In this document: one piece after another, positions 31,883 to 45,644 of the stretch | How the letters are laid out: every line of letters starts with the position of its first letter | How positions within the stretch are numbered: position 1 is the stretch's first letter | DNA from: Salinisphaera sp. UBA1666 | GTDB lineage: Bacteria; Pseudomonadota; Gammaproteobacteria; Nevskiales; Salinisphaeraceae | NCBI GenBank assembly: GCA_002320455.1 | Contig: DCKU01000028.1 | Location: 1 to 64,000 of the forward strand | Direction of reading: 5' to 3' | Length of the DNA: 64,000 nt | Notes under the pieces: model-generated | The model's input: the letters and a program-made list of their open reading frames with translations, nothing else | The model's database searches: none | What the model was told of the DNA's origin: nothing | Made by a program: the position numbers and the translations under genes

Positions 31883-33114
31883 TCCGACGATTGTTCAATT
31901 TGGCCCGCAGCGTCGTCACGCAGATGGTGTCGATGCTGCGCATGATCGGCATGCTGCGCCTGGCGGTGCTGGGCGGCGGTATCGTGGTCGTGTTGTTGAC
32001 CTGTTTCATGCTGTTCACCGCCGGCTGGGACCGGCCGCCGATCAAGAGCGTACAAACCGGCTATCGCGGGGGCGGCCAGTCGCTGGTCTACAACCCGCGC
32101 GAAGTCGACAAGAACCTGTCGAACACCCAGTTCCAGAATGCACCGCCGGCTGCGGATACCGGTGGCCCGAAAGCCTCCGAGGTTTGGGAAAACGTACAGG
32201 TGCTGGGCAACCTCAGCGTCGGCCAGTTCATCCGGCAGATGCAGGGCATGTCCAACGCCATTGCGCCGGACCAGGGGTGTAGCTATTGCCATGCCAACGG
32301 CAACTATGCTTCGGATGAGCTCTACACCAAGAAAGTCGCGCGTCGCATGTTGCAGATGACGCGACAGATCAACACCAAATGGGACTCACACGTCGACGGT
32401 GTCGGCGTGACGTGTTGGACCTGTCACCGCGGCAAGCACGTTCCCGATGCGGTCTGGGCCGACAAGGTGGCCGGTGTGACGAACGAAGGCAGTACGGCCG
32501 AGTTCATGCCAAACAGCTACAACGGTTACTCATCGCTGCCGTCTGATGTGTACAACTCCTTTTATGAAGAGAGCTGGCCTATCAACGTGCAAGGCCACTA
32601 CGCGATGCCGAACGGCAACGACAAGAACGTCAAAGATACCGAACGTGTTTTTGGCGTGATGATTCATATGTCCAACGCGCTTGGCGTGAACTGCTCTTAC
32701 TGCCACAACTCACGGGCGTTTTCGTCCTGGGACGGTCAGAGCCGGCCGAACAAGATTCGAGCGTGGTACGGCATCCATATGCTGCGCGAGCTCAATACGA
32801 CGTATATGAACTCACTGGCCGACGTCTTCCCGGCCAATCGCAAGGGCCCGGACGGCAAGCCCTTTGGTATCAACTGCCAGACCTGTCACCAGGGCGTTTA
32901 CAAACCGCTGTACGGGCAGAAGGTCATCGCCGACTATCCAGAGCTTGCGGTCCCCAACAACAGCGGTGGCAACGGCCAGGCGGTTCCGGCCGGCGCGCCG
33001 TTGCCGGGTGACGCCCAAGATAAAGTCCGGCAAATCCCCGGCGTGAAAGGTGAATGGCTCTATGGGGACGACCCCAGGGCCAGCACCGAACGAAAGCAGC
33101 CCAGTCCCGGCTGA
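31879..33114 (+). CDS. pufC: Tetraheme reaction-centre cytochrome PufC
   Basis: Periplasmic electron donor bound to the reaction centre, re-reducing the special pair. The 411-aa protein has four haem-binding motifs: CSYCH, CWTCH, CSYCH and CQTCH. The N-terminus is one hydrophobic segment (about residues 27-48) with LLTCF, which is not a proper lipobox (Thr at -1), followed by [17 protein letters not shown]. It is therefore probably an uncleaved membrane anchor, not the lipoprotein seen in Blastochloris. Coupled to pufM by ATGA; last gene of the puf operon. Confidence 0.95.
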   Translation: MIRRLFNLARSVVTQMVSMLRMIGMLRLAVLGGGIVVVLLTCFMLFTAGWDRPPIKSVQTGYRGGGQSLVYNPREVDKNLSNTQFQNAPPAADTGGPKASEVWENVQVLGNLSVGQFIRQMQGMSNAIAPDQGCSYCHANGNYASDELYTKKVARRMLQMTRQINTKWDSHVDGVGVTCWTCHRGKHVPDAVWADKVAGVTNEGSTAEFMPNSYNGYSSLPSDVYNSFYEESWPINVQGHYAMPNGNDKNVKDTERVFGVMIHMSNALGVNCSYCHNSRAFSSWDGQSRPNKIRAWYGIHMLRELNTTYMNSLADVFPANRKGPDGKPFGINCQTCHQGVYKPLYGQKVIADYPELAVPNNSGGNGQAVPAGAPLPGDAQDKVRQIPGVKGEWLYGDDPRASTERKQPSPG

Positions 33115-33132
33115 TCGCGACCGAGCAAGACA

Positions 33133-33169
33133 AAAAAGCCGGGCGACGTGCGATGTCGCCCGGCTTTTT
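33133..33169 (+). terminator. Terminator of the puf operon
   Basis: A perfect 15-bp stem, 33133-33147 with 33155-33169, 7-nt loop, flanked by A and T runs, so it can act in both directions. It lies 18 bp after the pufC stop. Confidence 0.92.
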
Positions 33170-33287
33170 CTTGTCCCGGACCCGCATCCGGCGCGGCGTC
33201 AATATAAAGTGTTGTGGGCATCACGCGAACGGTTGGCCTCGAGCTCACCACCGCCGGTGTGATTAGATGACCCTCACCGAACGTGCG

Positions 33288-33583
33288 CTAGGGAAGCTCT
33301 GCATAACCTCTCGCGGCTCGCGTTCGCCATGGAAAGATTTTCAAGGTCAAATGCGTCGATACGAGGCGTCCGAGCGCAGCGCCTGCCTTATTGGCAGGCC
33401 CAGCTCGGCAACGCTGTAGCGGCGCATTTGAGGCCGAACCCCTTGCGGGGCCGGGGCTTTGCGCGCGCCTGGTCTTCGTCAAGGCACGCTGGCGTGCGAC
33501 AAGCACGCTACGCGCGCCCTTCCTTGCCAGCCACGCGCAAAGCACCCGGCGCGACCGCGACAGGTTGTGCAGAGCTTCCCTAG
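33288..33583. mobile_element. IS5-type MITE (non-autonomous), CTAG target duplication
   Basis: The ends are near-perfect inverted repeats: left GGAAGCTCTGCATAACCT, right its complement with one difference. Both are flanked by CTAG (33288-33291 and 33580-33583), which fits the YTAR 4-bp target duplication of the IS5 group. The 288-bp interior carries nested inverted repeats (33347-33355 with 33423-33431; GCCTGCC/GGCAGGC) and no transposase frame. It sits 10 bp after the hydrolase stop and about 120 bp after the puf terminator, so it breaks no gene. Confidence 0.8.
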
Positions 33584-33593
33584 ACGGCAAATG

Positions 33594-34526
33594 TCAGACG
33601 AATCCGCCGCTACGCGCGACGTCCAAAAATTGATCGTAGGCCGAGGTGATGCGGTCACGACATTCGAAATGCGGCAAGGCGCCGGTCGGGAACGCATCGA
33701 TTTGCCAATTGGGCTTGTGGCCGTAATAAATCTTGCGGCGATAGTCGGTGAAGTCGCCGCGGTCGCCGTGGGCCATCCACACCGGCTGCGTGACCATGCC
33801 ATAGACATCGGTGATGTCGGCGCTAAATAAAAAGCCCGATAGGAAAGAGAACGGCGCAAAACGCGCGCCGGGCTGATGTGCCGTTGCATAGGCGTATTCG
33901 AATGCGCCTTCGTCGATCTGCTTTGATCCCCACGTCTTGGCCAAGAAGTAACGAATGGATCGCTTCGACGTCAGGGCGTCGAAAGTGCCCTGGCCAAGCG
34001 TTTTCGAAGCGGTCAGCCCCTTGTATAGCCAGGAAATACCGCGCGTCGAGCCCGGCGCGCCCCGTTGTACCTTGTCGCCCGAAAAGCCCGTCGGGCTGAT
34101 AAAACCCAGAGTCGCAAAAGCCTGGGGCCACTCGTTGGCGGCACGAGCCGCGAACTCCGCCGATAGCGACAGTGCGACCATGTCTATCGGTTGATTGTCA
34201 TGGTCGGCCACCAAGCGCATGGCCAGCTGATGGATCGCATCCGTCATCACCCGCGGGGTGTATTTCTGTGCCGGGCGCGCCGAGAACCCATAGCCGGGTA
34301 AATCGATCGCGGCAACCGGACGCCGATGCCGGTAGTGATCGAATAGCGGTTTGACTTCGTAAGCGGACGCGGCAGCATTCACGCTATGGATCAATAACAG
34401 CGGGCGCCGGGCCGCGTCCTCTGGGTCGTCCGGCGCGGCATAATAAAAACTGATCGGCCCGACCGAACCCGCGATCTCCTCGCGCGTGGCCGACAGCGCA
34501 GGCTGCAGATCGAACGTTTCTTTCAT
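33594..34526 (-). CDS. Alpha/beta-hydrolase fold protein
   Basis: A 310-aa protein with an alpha/beta hydrolase core: LLLIHSVNAAASA oxyanion region, DLPGYGFS, a nucleophile elbow LSLSAE (Ser flanked by Ser and Ala, not the usual Gly), an acid in HGDRGDF and His in LPHFE. It lies 61 bp after puhE on the same strand, so it may end the bchF-puhE transcript. It differs from BchO in this window. The substrate is unknown; its position suggests a role linked to photosynthesis or membrane esters, but that is inference. Confidence 0.75.
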   Translation of the reverse strand: MKETFDLQPALSATREEIAGSVGPISFYYAAPDDPEDAARRPLLLIHSVNAAASAYEVKPLFDHYRHRRPVAAIDLPGYGFSARPAQKYTPRVMTDAIHQLAMRLVADHDNQPIDMVALSLSAEFAARAANEWPQAFATLGFISPTGFSGDKVQRGAPGSTRGISWLYKGLTASKTLGQGTFDALTSKRSIRYFLAKTWGSKQIDEGAFEYAYATAHQPGARFAPFSFLSGFLFSADITDVYGMVTQPVWMAHGDRGDFTDYRRKIYYGHKPNWQIDAFPTGALPHFECRDRITSAYDQFLDVARSGGFV

Positions 34527-34587
34527 GCAATATCCATTTCAGGTACAGCCCTTTCGGCCGAGGGCCGAACTGCGTCGTCAAAACATG

Positions 34588-35454
34588 TCACGAAGAGCGC
34601 GCCGGATTGTGTGCTCCGGCGCCGTTCTCATCGGATCGTGCTCGGCCGGGTGCGGTGGGACCGGGCGGGGCCACACCGGTCGGTGTCTGCGTCCAGCGCC
34701 ACAGCCAATCAGCGGGGATAGGCAGAAACAGGCACAGATGCTCGAGTACGGCCAGCGCTGCCAGGGTACCCACCAGCAGGCCAGCGGTGAGGGTAAACTG
34801 GCTGGCTTCTAGCGCCAGTGCGGTATCAAGACTCAAGACAACGATGGCGGTACCGGCTGTGACCGAAATCGGAAACAGCGCGTTCATCCGTCGTTTCTTG
34901 AAAAAACTGGTCAGATAAGCCAGACGGGTTGGCAGAAACGTATCGCCGGTGTTGCGAACGCCCAGGAACAAATTGATTTTAGCGCTCACGTGCATCGACC
35001 AGAGCACTAAATAAGTCCAGAGAGCGACCATGTTGTCGTGACCGATGCAGATCCAAGCAATAGCCACCGCGCCGGCTACGGCGGCGAGCTCGTGCCAGAG
35101 GCTGGCCGCTAGGCCATAGCCGAAGCGTCGCCAGCCTGTGGCTTGCGGCGGACAGGCACGGTCGCGCGGCCCGGTGATCGTACCCGTGTAATAGGTGAGC
35201 GTCTGCCAACCCCAGATCAATAGCCCGCAGGAAAACGCGATATACGCGGCACTCACGCTCTGATCGTCACGCGTTACGAGGATGCCCAAAAACGATAGAG
35301 CCGCTACCACACTAACCCCGACCAGCGACCAGCGACCAGCGACCAGCGACCAGCGGCGCGTCGTGCGATTGCCCGTGTTCAATAGAAACAAGCCGCCCGT
35401 GGTAAACCACCAGATGAAGATCGCAAACGCGACGGGTAGTCCCACGGCCAGCAC
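34588..35454 (-). CDS. puhE: Photosynthetic complex assembly protein PuhE (DUF3623-type)
   Basis: A 288-aa membrane protein with several hydrophobic segments. Family features are the N-terminal FAIFIWWFTTGG, YIAFSCGLLIWGWQ, TGTITGPR and LWHELAA. PuhE affects reaction-centre and bacteriochlorophyll assembly in Rhodobacter. GTG start 6 nt after acsF. Residues about 34-46 (RWSLVAG-RWSLVG) come from five copies of a 7-bp repeat and include what looks like a 7-residue duplication. Loss or gain of one unit would frameshift the gene. Confidence 0.88.
   Translation of the reverse strand: MLAVGLPVAFAIFIWWFTTGGLFLLNTGNRTTRRWSLVAGRWSLVGVSVVAALSFLGILVTRDDQSVSAAYIAFSCGLLIWGWQTLTYYTGTITGPRDRACPPQATGWRRFGYGLAASLWHELAAVAGAVAIAWICIGHDNMVALWTYLVLWSMHVSAKINLFLGVRNTGDTFLPTRLAYLTSFFKKRRMNALFPISVTAGTAIVVLSLDTALALEASQFTLTAGLLVGTLAALAVLEHLCLFLPIPADWLWRWTQTPTGVAPPGPTAPGRARSDENGAGAHNPARSS
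35319..35353. repeat. Five tandem copies of CGACCAG inside puhE
   Basis: Five exact copies of the 7-mer CGACCAG (CTGGTCG on the coding strand). Seven is not a multiple of three, so each slip changes frame; three units encode exactly seven residues. The gene is in frame with five copies. Confidence 0.97.
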
Positions 35455-35460
35455 GGGCGG

Positions 35461-36534
35461 CTACCAGGTGGGTGCCAGACGGACGCGCGCCGGCGGTTCG
35501 TGCTGTTTGACCGGCAACAGGTACAGCCGGGCAAAGACCGCCGCAGCCCCCATCGACAGACCGATCTGCTTGGTCTTGCCGACCAGGCCGCCGCGCTGCT
35601 TGGCCGCCTCGATGCCGTGGGCGATACGCCTCAGCCGATCCAGATTGGGCTGGAATTTCGGATGGTCCAGATCCAGCGTCACCGGAAACACCTGCTGTGA
35701 GATTTCGCTGGTGATCCGAAAGACCTGCATATCGTATTCGGTCGGATCGACATCGAGCGCTGCGTGAAACGCCGGGCGGCTGTGATCGCGCACATACATG
35801 GTGGCAAACACGGCCAGCTGAAAGAAGCGTACCCAGAGCTTGTTACGACCGGCCAGAAGTTTGGGATTAGAACGCATCAGCAGGGCGAACGCCTCGCCGT
35901 GGCGGAATTCATCCTGACACCAGCGCTCGAACCAGCTGAACAGCGGATGAAACCGCAGCTCGGGATGAGCCTCGAGCTTGCGAAAGATGCTGATATAGCG
36001 GGCGTAGCCAATCTTTTCGGATAAATAAGTGGCGTAGAAAACGAACTTCGGCTTGAAGTATTTATATTTCTTGGATTTAGTGAGAAAGCCCAAATCCACG
36101 CCCATGTCGAAATCTTTGAGCGTGTCGTTCAAAAAACCGGCGTGTCGGGCCTCATCTCGCGTCATGTGCGAGAACAGCTCTTTGATGTCGGGATTGGTGA
36201 CGCGTTTTTTGATTTCTGCGTAAAGCACGCAGCCGGAAAACTCGGCCGTCACCGAGCTCACGACGAAGTCGATGAACTCTTTCTGCAGGGCTGGGTCCAT
36301 GGCCTCGATCGCGCCCTTGAAGTCGTGCTCGCGAACGAAATGGCCTTTGTTTTCGTCGGCGCGCAGCTCTTCGATCAAGCCGTTCCATTCCTCGCGCACG
36401 CTGGACATGTCCATGGCATCGAGTGCGGCGAAGTCGGTGGTGTAGAAATGCGGCGATAGAACGGTATCTTCGCGCGCCTTGTCCGTCGTGGCCGAGCGCG
36501 GCGCCGTATCGTGTGCGGGCTGGGTCGGGCTCAT
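35461..36534 (-). CDS. acsF: Aerobic Mg-protoporphyrin IX monomethyl ester cyclase AcsF
   Basis: Diiron oxygenase closing ring E with O2. The product of 357 aa has the ferritin-like carboxylate/His ligands ([11 protein letters not shown] and [11 protein letters not shown]). The open frame runs upstream to 36657, but ATG 36534, with GGAG about 6 nt upstream and ATGA overlap with the preceding gene, gives the family N-terminus. No BchE was seen in the window, so ring E formation here would need oxygen. Confidence 0.95.
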   Translation of the reverse strand: MSPTQPAHDTAPRSATTDKAREDTVLSPHFYTTDFAALDAMDMSSVREEWNGLIEELRADENKGHFVREHDFKGAIEAMDPALQKEFIDFVVSSVTAEFSGCVLYAEIKKRVTNPDIKELFSHMTRDEARHAGFLNDTLKDFDMGVDLGFLTKSKKYKYFKPKFVFYATYLSEKIGYARYISIFRKLEAHPELRFHPLFSWFERWCQDEFRHGEAFALLMRSNPKLLAGRNKLWVRFFQLAVFATMYVRDHSRPAFHAALDVDPTEYDMQVFRITSEISQQVFPVTLDLDHPKFQPNLDRLRRIAHGIEAAKQRGGLVGKTKQIGLSMGAAAVFARLYLLPVKQHEPPARVRLAPTW

Positions 36535-36845
36535 AGTTTTCTCCGCTCGGTGAAGCTCAAGTCGAACAGTTCGGGAAATTCGGCGGCCGCCGACACGCGG
36601 CCCCAGAACGCATCCCACGGTCCGCCCCGCAGCACCTGTGCTCGGCGCTCGCAGCATACCGTTTCACCGTAGGCCACCTGGGTCGGTGGGTCGATGACTT
36701 GAACGGCATCGCCGCACTCCGGTACCACGCCGTGCAGCTCCACGTTGCTGTGTAGGAAATCGAACGTGTTTTCGACAACGACCGTACAGTCCACCTCGAA
36801 CATGTCGCGGCCAAGCAGACGGTCGAACCAGGTCAATGTCCTCAT
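36531..36845 (-). CDS. Conserved PGC small protein between puhC and acsF
   Basis: A 104-aa soluble-looking protein ([24 protein letters not shown]..., with [13 protein letters not shown] and a CCERRAQV Cys pair). A short ORF of similar size lies between puhC and acsF in other purple bacteria; its function is unknown. It overlaps puhC by one nt (TGATG) and acsF by four (ATGA), so it is probably translated with them. Confidence 0.75.
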   Translation of the reverse strand: MRTLTWFDRLLGRDMFEVDCTVVVENTFDFLHSNVELHGVVPECGDAVQVIDPPTQVAYGETVCCERRAQVLRGGPWDAFWGRVSAAAEFPELFDLSFTERRKL

Positions 36846-37360
36846 CAGGGGCTCTTGTGGCTGTGTTGTGCCAATGTCGCACGCTGTTCTTCATCCAGCG
36901 GCGGCGCCTTAAGCAGGCGCGCAAAGGCGTTTTCGTTGGTTTGACCAAACGCCCGCAGATCGATACGCCGATCGGTCGTCGGATCGATGAGCACCAGGCG
37001 TCCGTCGGTCAGGCGAGCCAGCGTGAACGGCGTCGCGCGGCCGATATCGTCAAAGCGTCGCGCCTGGACCAGGCCGCGCATAACCGAACGCAAAAAACCG
37101 TTGGACCCCGGCGGCAAAATAGCGATCGGGGTATCTGCACTATCGTTCACCGCATGATAAACGATGACATTGCCCTGGGCATCGTCGGCAAACTTTAAAG
37201 CGCGCGAGGTAGCGACGTCGCCGGCGACTTCAATCTGGGCGGCCGGCGGCGTGTCGCTTAGGCGCATATAAGCGACGAACAGCAGGGTCGAGCCCAGCAG
37301 AATCGCTGCGCCAATCAGCGCGCCGCGGGGAAAACTGTCTTTATAGCCGGGGGGCGCCAC
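36845..37360 (-). CDS. puhC: Photosynthetic complex assembly protein PuhC
   Basis: A 171-aa protein with one N-terminal membrane helix (about residues 14-32) and a periplasmic domain containing LKFADDAQGNVIVYHAVND and FLRSVMRGLVQARR, typical of PuhC, which aids LH1-RC assembly. GTG start 5 nt after the puhB stop. Confidence 0.9.
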   Translation of the reverse strand: MAPPGYKDSFPRGALIGAAILLGSTLLFVAYMRLSDTPPAAQIEVAGDVATSRALKFADDAQGNVIVYHAVNDSADTPIAILPPGSNGFLRSVMRGLVQARRFDDIGRATPFTLARLTDGRLVLIDPTTDRRIDLRAFGQTNENAFARLLKAPPLDEEQRATLAQHSHKSP

Positions 37361-37365
37361 GTACG

Positions 37366-38023
37366 TTATGCGCTCGCGCGCTGCTGTGCGCGAGCGTCGG
37401 TCGGTGCCACATCGATACGCGGCAGCGCGTCGTCGTCGTCAGCGGCCACGAATTCCTGAAGCACGCCAGACAACAGATCGGCCGCCCGGCGCCCGTCGGC
37501 CACGCCTCGCATCATCGGCTGCGGACGGCGGAAATGGCGAGGGCGGACGTTGGGCCACAACACGACATAGCTGGCGTTCTGGTCAGCAGCCACCTCCAGC
37601 GCGATGTCACTCGTCTCGTCGCCGTGATGGAAAGAGCCCGCCGAGAGCACTTGGGCGAAGGGCACGTTGACCGAGATCGGCAAGGCCACCCCCGAGCGGA
37701 TGACCACGCGCCGGTTGGTGATCGTATAGATCGTCATACGGGCGTAGAGCGCGGCCAGGCCGCAGAGCACGGCAACGCCCAGAACCAGCGGAATAGCCAA
37801 CCGGAGGGCGACCGTTGCGATCATCGCGTACTGGTCTTGGTAGGCGTAGTAAAGCGCAAAAGCCGCCCACAGGGCGACGAAATAGATCACGAGCTTTCGG
37901 ACATGGCGCGCGCACTACGAGCGCGCGCCATGTCGGTTGGCCCTGCCAGATCAAGTGTTCGCCGTCGGGCAGGTTGTCCGGCAGGCCCGGCACCGGCTCG
38001 GTGGCGTACTCGTCGTGGCTCAT
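37366..38023 (-). pseudogene. puhB: Photosynthetic complex assembly protein PuhB, frameshifted
   Basis: From ATG 38023 the frame gives the PuhB N-terminus (MSHDEYATEPVPGLPDNLPDG, WQGQPTWRALVVRA). It then shifts: family sequence HVRKLVIYFVALWAAF... resumes in another frame and runs to TAA 37366. The break is at 37921-37934, the second arm of a perfect 14-bp inverted repeat. Either one base is extra (218 aa restored) or two bases are missing (219 aa, restoring the common A-F-H-V-R). PuhB is a three-helix reaction-centre assembly factor. It begins 1 nt after puhA. Confidence 0.88.
37900..37934. repeat. Perfect 14-bp inverted repeat at the puhB break
   Basis: GACATGGCGCGCGC (37900-37913), a 7-nt loop, then its exact complement (37921-37934). 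It lies inside the puhB reading frame and coincides with the frame break. A palindrome this strong is rare in coding DNA. Confidence 0.95.
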
Positions 38024-38024
38024 G

Positions 38025-38855
38025 TCAGATCGTCCGGCCCGAGGAATAGAAATAACCGCCGCCGAAGTACCCCATGATCGCGTCTTCTTCCCGGCGGGTG
38101 ATCGCGTCAATCTTGGCCGTGACCGGCACGTAGGCGAAGTCGTCGGCGATTACCGAAACCACCTTGATCCGATGATGGCGTGCTTGCACCTTGGCAAAGC
38201 CCGCGGGCAGCAACACGTTGGCCGCACGTGCGGCCGGCGGGGCGCCGGGGCGCGTGTCATGCCCGGCCAGTTCGGCAACGGCCGGATCGAGCGCCACTTC
38301 GAAATACAGGATGCGCGGCTCTGCCCGGTCGACCCAGACGTCCTCCACGATACCGGCGGTGCGTCCGTCGGCGGCTACGACGGGCATGCCGATCGGCGTT
38401 GGGTCGCCGGCCATGATCTGATAGCCACCCAGCACGCGCATCGGGCCGATCTTCGGATCGCCGTGGATCGTCAGATCCGGAATATCGCGTCGTAGGGCAT
38501 AACTGCCCGGCCCGAGCGGCAAGCCCATCGCACGGCCCATCGGCTGTAGCGGATAGCCTGTCAGCGGTCGATCGGCGTTGATCACGCCTTGAATATCCGG
38601 CTCGACCAGCGAGACACGTGGGGCGATGAGATCGGCTTCGCCGTGGGGCATCGACCAGCGCTTGGGCGGCGGCATGTCCGGAAAGCCGACGACTTTTACG
38701 CGGGGCGCGCGGTGCGAGCGATCCGAGTCCAGCGGATAGCCTTCGCGTTTGTTCTCTCGCAGCAGGTGGAGGATCAACCCAAAGAAGAAGATCCAAAATA
38801 CGTAGAGCACCACCTGGGCGATATCGATTTCTGTTGTCAGATAGCCGGTCGGCAT
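38025..38855 (-). CDS. puhA: Photosynthetic reaction centre H subunit
   Basis: A 276-aa protein with one N-terminal membrane helix (DIAQVVLYVFWIFFFGLILHL), then REGYPL, and a cytoplasmic PRC-barrel domain (IVEDVWVDRAEPRILYFEV). It caps the L-M heterodimer and helps proton delivery to QB. It is intact; 19 bp separate it from lhaA and 1 bp from puhB. Confidence 0.96.
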   Translation of the reverse strand: MPTGYLTTEIDIAQVVLYVFWIFFFGLILHLLRENKREGYPLDSDRSHRAPRVKVVGFPDMPPPKRWSMPHGEADLIAPRVSLVEPDIQGVINADRPLTGYPLQPMGRAMGLPLGPGSYALRRDIPDLTIHGDPKIGPMRVLGGYQIMAGDPTPIGMPVVAADGRTAGIVEDVWVDRAEPRILYFEVALDPAVAELAGHDTRPGAPPAARAANVLLPAGFAKVQARHHRIKVVSVIADDFAYVPVTAKIDAITRREEDAIMGYFGGGYFYSSGRTI

Positions 38856-38874
38856 GGGAAATACCTCGCTGTGA

Positions 38875-40304
38875 TCAACCCGGAAAATCCGCGATACCGA
38901 AGGATTTGGCCGTGTCCGGGGTTCGGCCGTCCCGGTAGCTTGCCAGCGGCCCGATCACGGCAAGCGTGACGAACAGCAGGGCGATTTCTAAACAATAGAC
39001 CATTCCGTAGCCGGTTGCTGGCCCGGTGAGCGCCGGGCCTAACAATCCGCGGCTGGCCCAACCCGCACAAAGGTCGCGAAGGATGCCGCCCAAGGCCAGG
39101 CCGCCACCGGCCGCGGTGGCCTGGACGGCCCCCAGGCGCCCAGTGCCAGGCCGTTATCGGCCTCGCCTGCGCGATTCATCGCGGCCATGAGGGTGCCGAC
39201 TGCGAACAGGCCGCCGCCGAATCCGATACCGGCGGTGCCGATGCGGAAGATCAGCCCCGAGCCAATAGGGGCGGCCAGAATGATCATCGTAAACGCACAG
39301 GCGCCGATAAGCGCGCCGTAGCCGGCCAGCCGACAGGGATTCATGGTGCGTGACAGCAGGCGCGCCGAAAGCGCAAGCGCGGCCAGGGTGCCGGCGGCCA
39401 GAATCGCGGTCAGCTCGGTCGTGGCACTCACCGACATGTTCAGAATCTGGCCGCCGTAAGGCTCCAGCAGTATGTCCTGCATCGAAAAGCCGAGCGTGCC
39501 GAGCCCGACGGCCATCAGAAAACGCGTTGTGCCCGGTGTGCGAGCATAGCCGAGAAAGCTTGCCGCGAATCGGGTCTCGTCTTGTGCCTCGGCGCGGCCG
39601 GCGCGCCGCGGCTCCTGCTTCCAGAGCGCAACGAGGTTCAGCGCGATTGTCACGAACGCTGCCCCCTGTACCACGCGTATCAGCCGCAGCGCCGAGAAGT
39701 CGGCCAGCAGCGCGCCGAACAGCAGTGCGGCAATCAACATACCGACGAGCAGCATCACATAGAGCAGCGCCACTGCCCGCGGTCGAGCCTCGCGGGGCGC
39801 GAGGTCAGTGGCTAGGGCCAGACCTGCAGTCTGGACGGTATGGAGTCCGGCGCCGGTGATCAAAAAAGCTATCGCGGCGGCCGCCGGGCCCATCCAGTCG
39901 GGCGCGTTGGTCTGGCCAGACAACACGATCAGTGCGAACGGCATGATAGCCAGGCCGCCGAACTGGGCCAGGGTGCCGAACCAGATATACGGCACACGCC
40001 GCCAGCCCAGTGCCGAGCGATGGTTGTCCGAGCGGTGCCCGATCAGCGCCCGGGCGGGGGCGAACAATAAAGGCAGTGCCACCATCGTGGCGACCAGCCA
40101 GGCCGGCACGCCGAGTTCCACGATCATCACGCGGTTGAGGGTGCCGTTGAGCAGCACCACGGCCATGCCCACGGTCATCTGGAACAACGACAGGCGCAGC
40201 AAGCGCGCCAGCGGCAGGGCCTGGGTCGCGGCGTCGGCAAACGGCAGATAGCGCGGCCCGATCGTGTTGATCGCCTCGGTCAGGTTGGCCGCGCGTTTTT
40301 TCAT
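38875..40304 (-). pseudogene. lhaA: LH1 assembly protein LhaA (PucC/BCD family), frameshifted near the C-terminus
   Basis: A 12-helix MFS-like protein needed for LH1 assembly. From ATG 40304 (ATGA overlap with bchM) the sequence follows the family to DNGLALGAWG, then becomes Pro/Arg-rich and stops at 39039. The family C-terminus (GGILRDL..., ATGYGMVYCLEI, ending FGIADFPG) continues in another frame to 38875. Adding one base to the C5 run 39129-39133 (G5 on the coding strand) restores 476 aa. As written about 100 residues, including the last helices, are replaced. Confidence 0.9.
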
Positions 40305-41013
40305 CGCACGATCTCCAGCGCCTGGGAGATGTAGAAACGTGTGGCGACCCGTTGGCTGCGGGCGGTCTGCCAGTCGGCCATGCGCGGCTCGTCGGACAGC
40401 AGACGCTTGATGCGGCGCTGGCTGATGGGCTTAATCAACGGCGCTCGGTCGCTGCGCGGGAACAGGCGGCCTGCGGCATGCATGAGAGTCAAAAGCGGCG
40501 TGCGCGGCGCATAGGTGGCTAAAACAGCATGCTCGGCCCGCTCGGTCATGGCCGCAAGCATGTCGCGTATGTCCCAAGCGTTGTAGTGAATGATCGAGTC
40601 CATGGCCACCACGTAATCGAAGCGGCCCAGTGCCGGATCGAGCATGTCGCCTTCGCGGAAGTCGATCGTGCCGCGCCCGACGGAATCCGGCACCCGCTCG
40701 CGTGCCAGTCGGATGAGGTTGGGCGATAGATCGACCGCCGTGACATCTGCCCCGCGGCGCGCGGCCTCGGCGGCCAGTAGCCCGGTGCCACAGCCCGCAT
40801 CCAGCAGACGCGCGCCCGATAGATCGGCCGGCAGCCACGACAGCAGCGTGTCGCGGATGGCCTCGCGCCCGGCGCGAACCGTGGCGCGGATACGCGAGAC
40901 GGGCGCATCCGAGGTGAGTTTCGACCAGGCATCGACCGCTGTGCGATCGAAGTAGTTTTCGAGCTGGCTACGCGTGTTTTCGTAGCTGTCGACGCCGGGG
41001 CGCGAGTCACTCA

Positions 41014-41014
<1 letters not shown>
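40301..41014 (-). CDS. bchM: Mg-protoporphyrin IX methyltransferase BchM
   Basis: SAM-dependent O-methyltransferase acting before the cyclase. The 237-aa protein has the SAM motif LLDAGCGTGLLA and VDLSPNLI. The start is ATG 41014 (TGATG with bchL); an upstream TTG adds one residue. Intact. Confidence 0.95.

Positions 41015-45640
<4,626 letters not shown>

Positions 45641-45644
<4 letters not shown>

Noticed and set aside
33288..33583. CRISPR or ORFs within the repeat-rich region after pufC
   Set aside because: There are no regularly spaced direct repeats; the structure is a single element with terminal inverted repeats, and the ORFs there are shadows.
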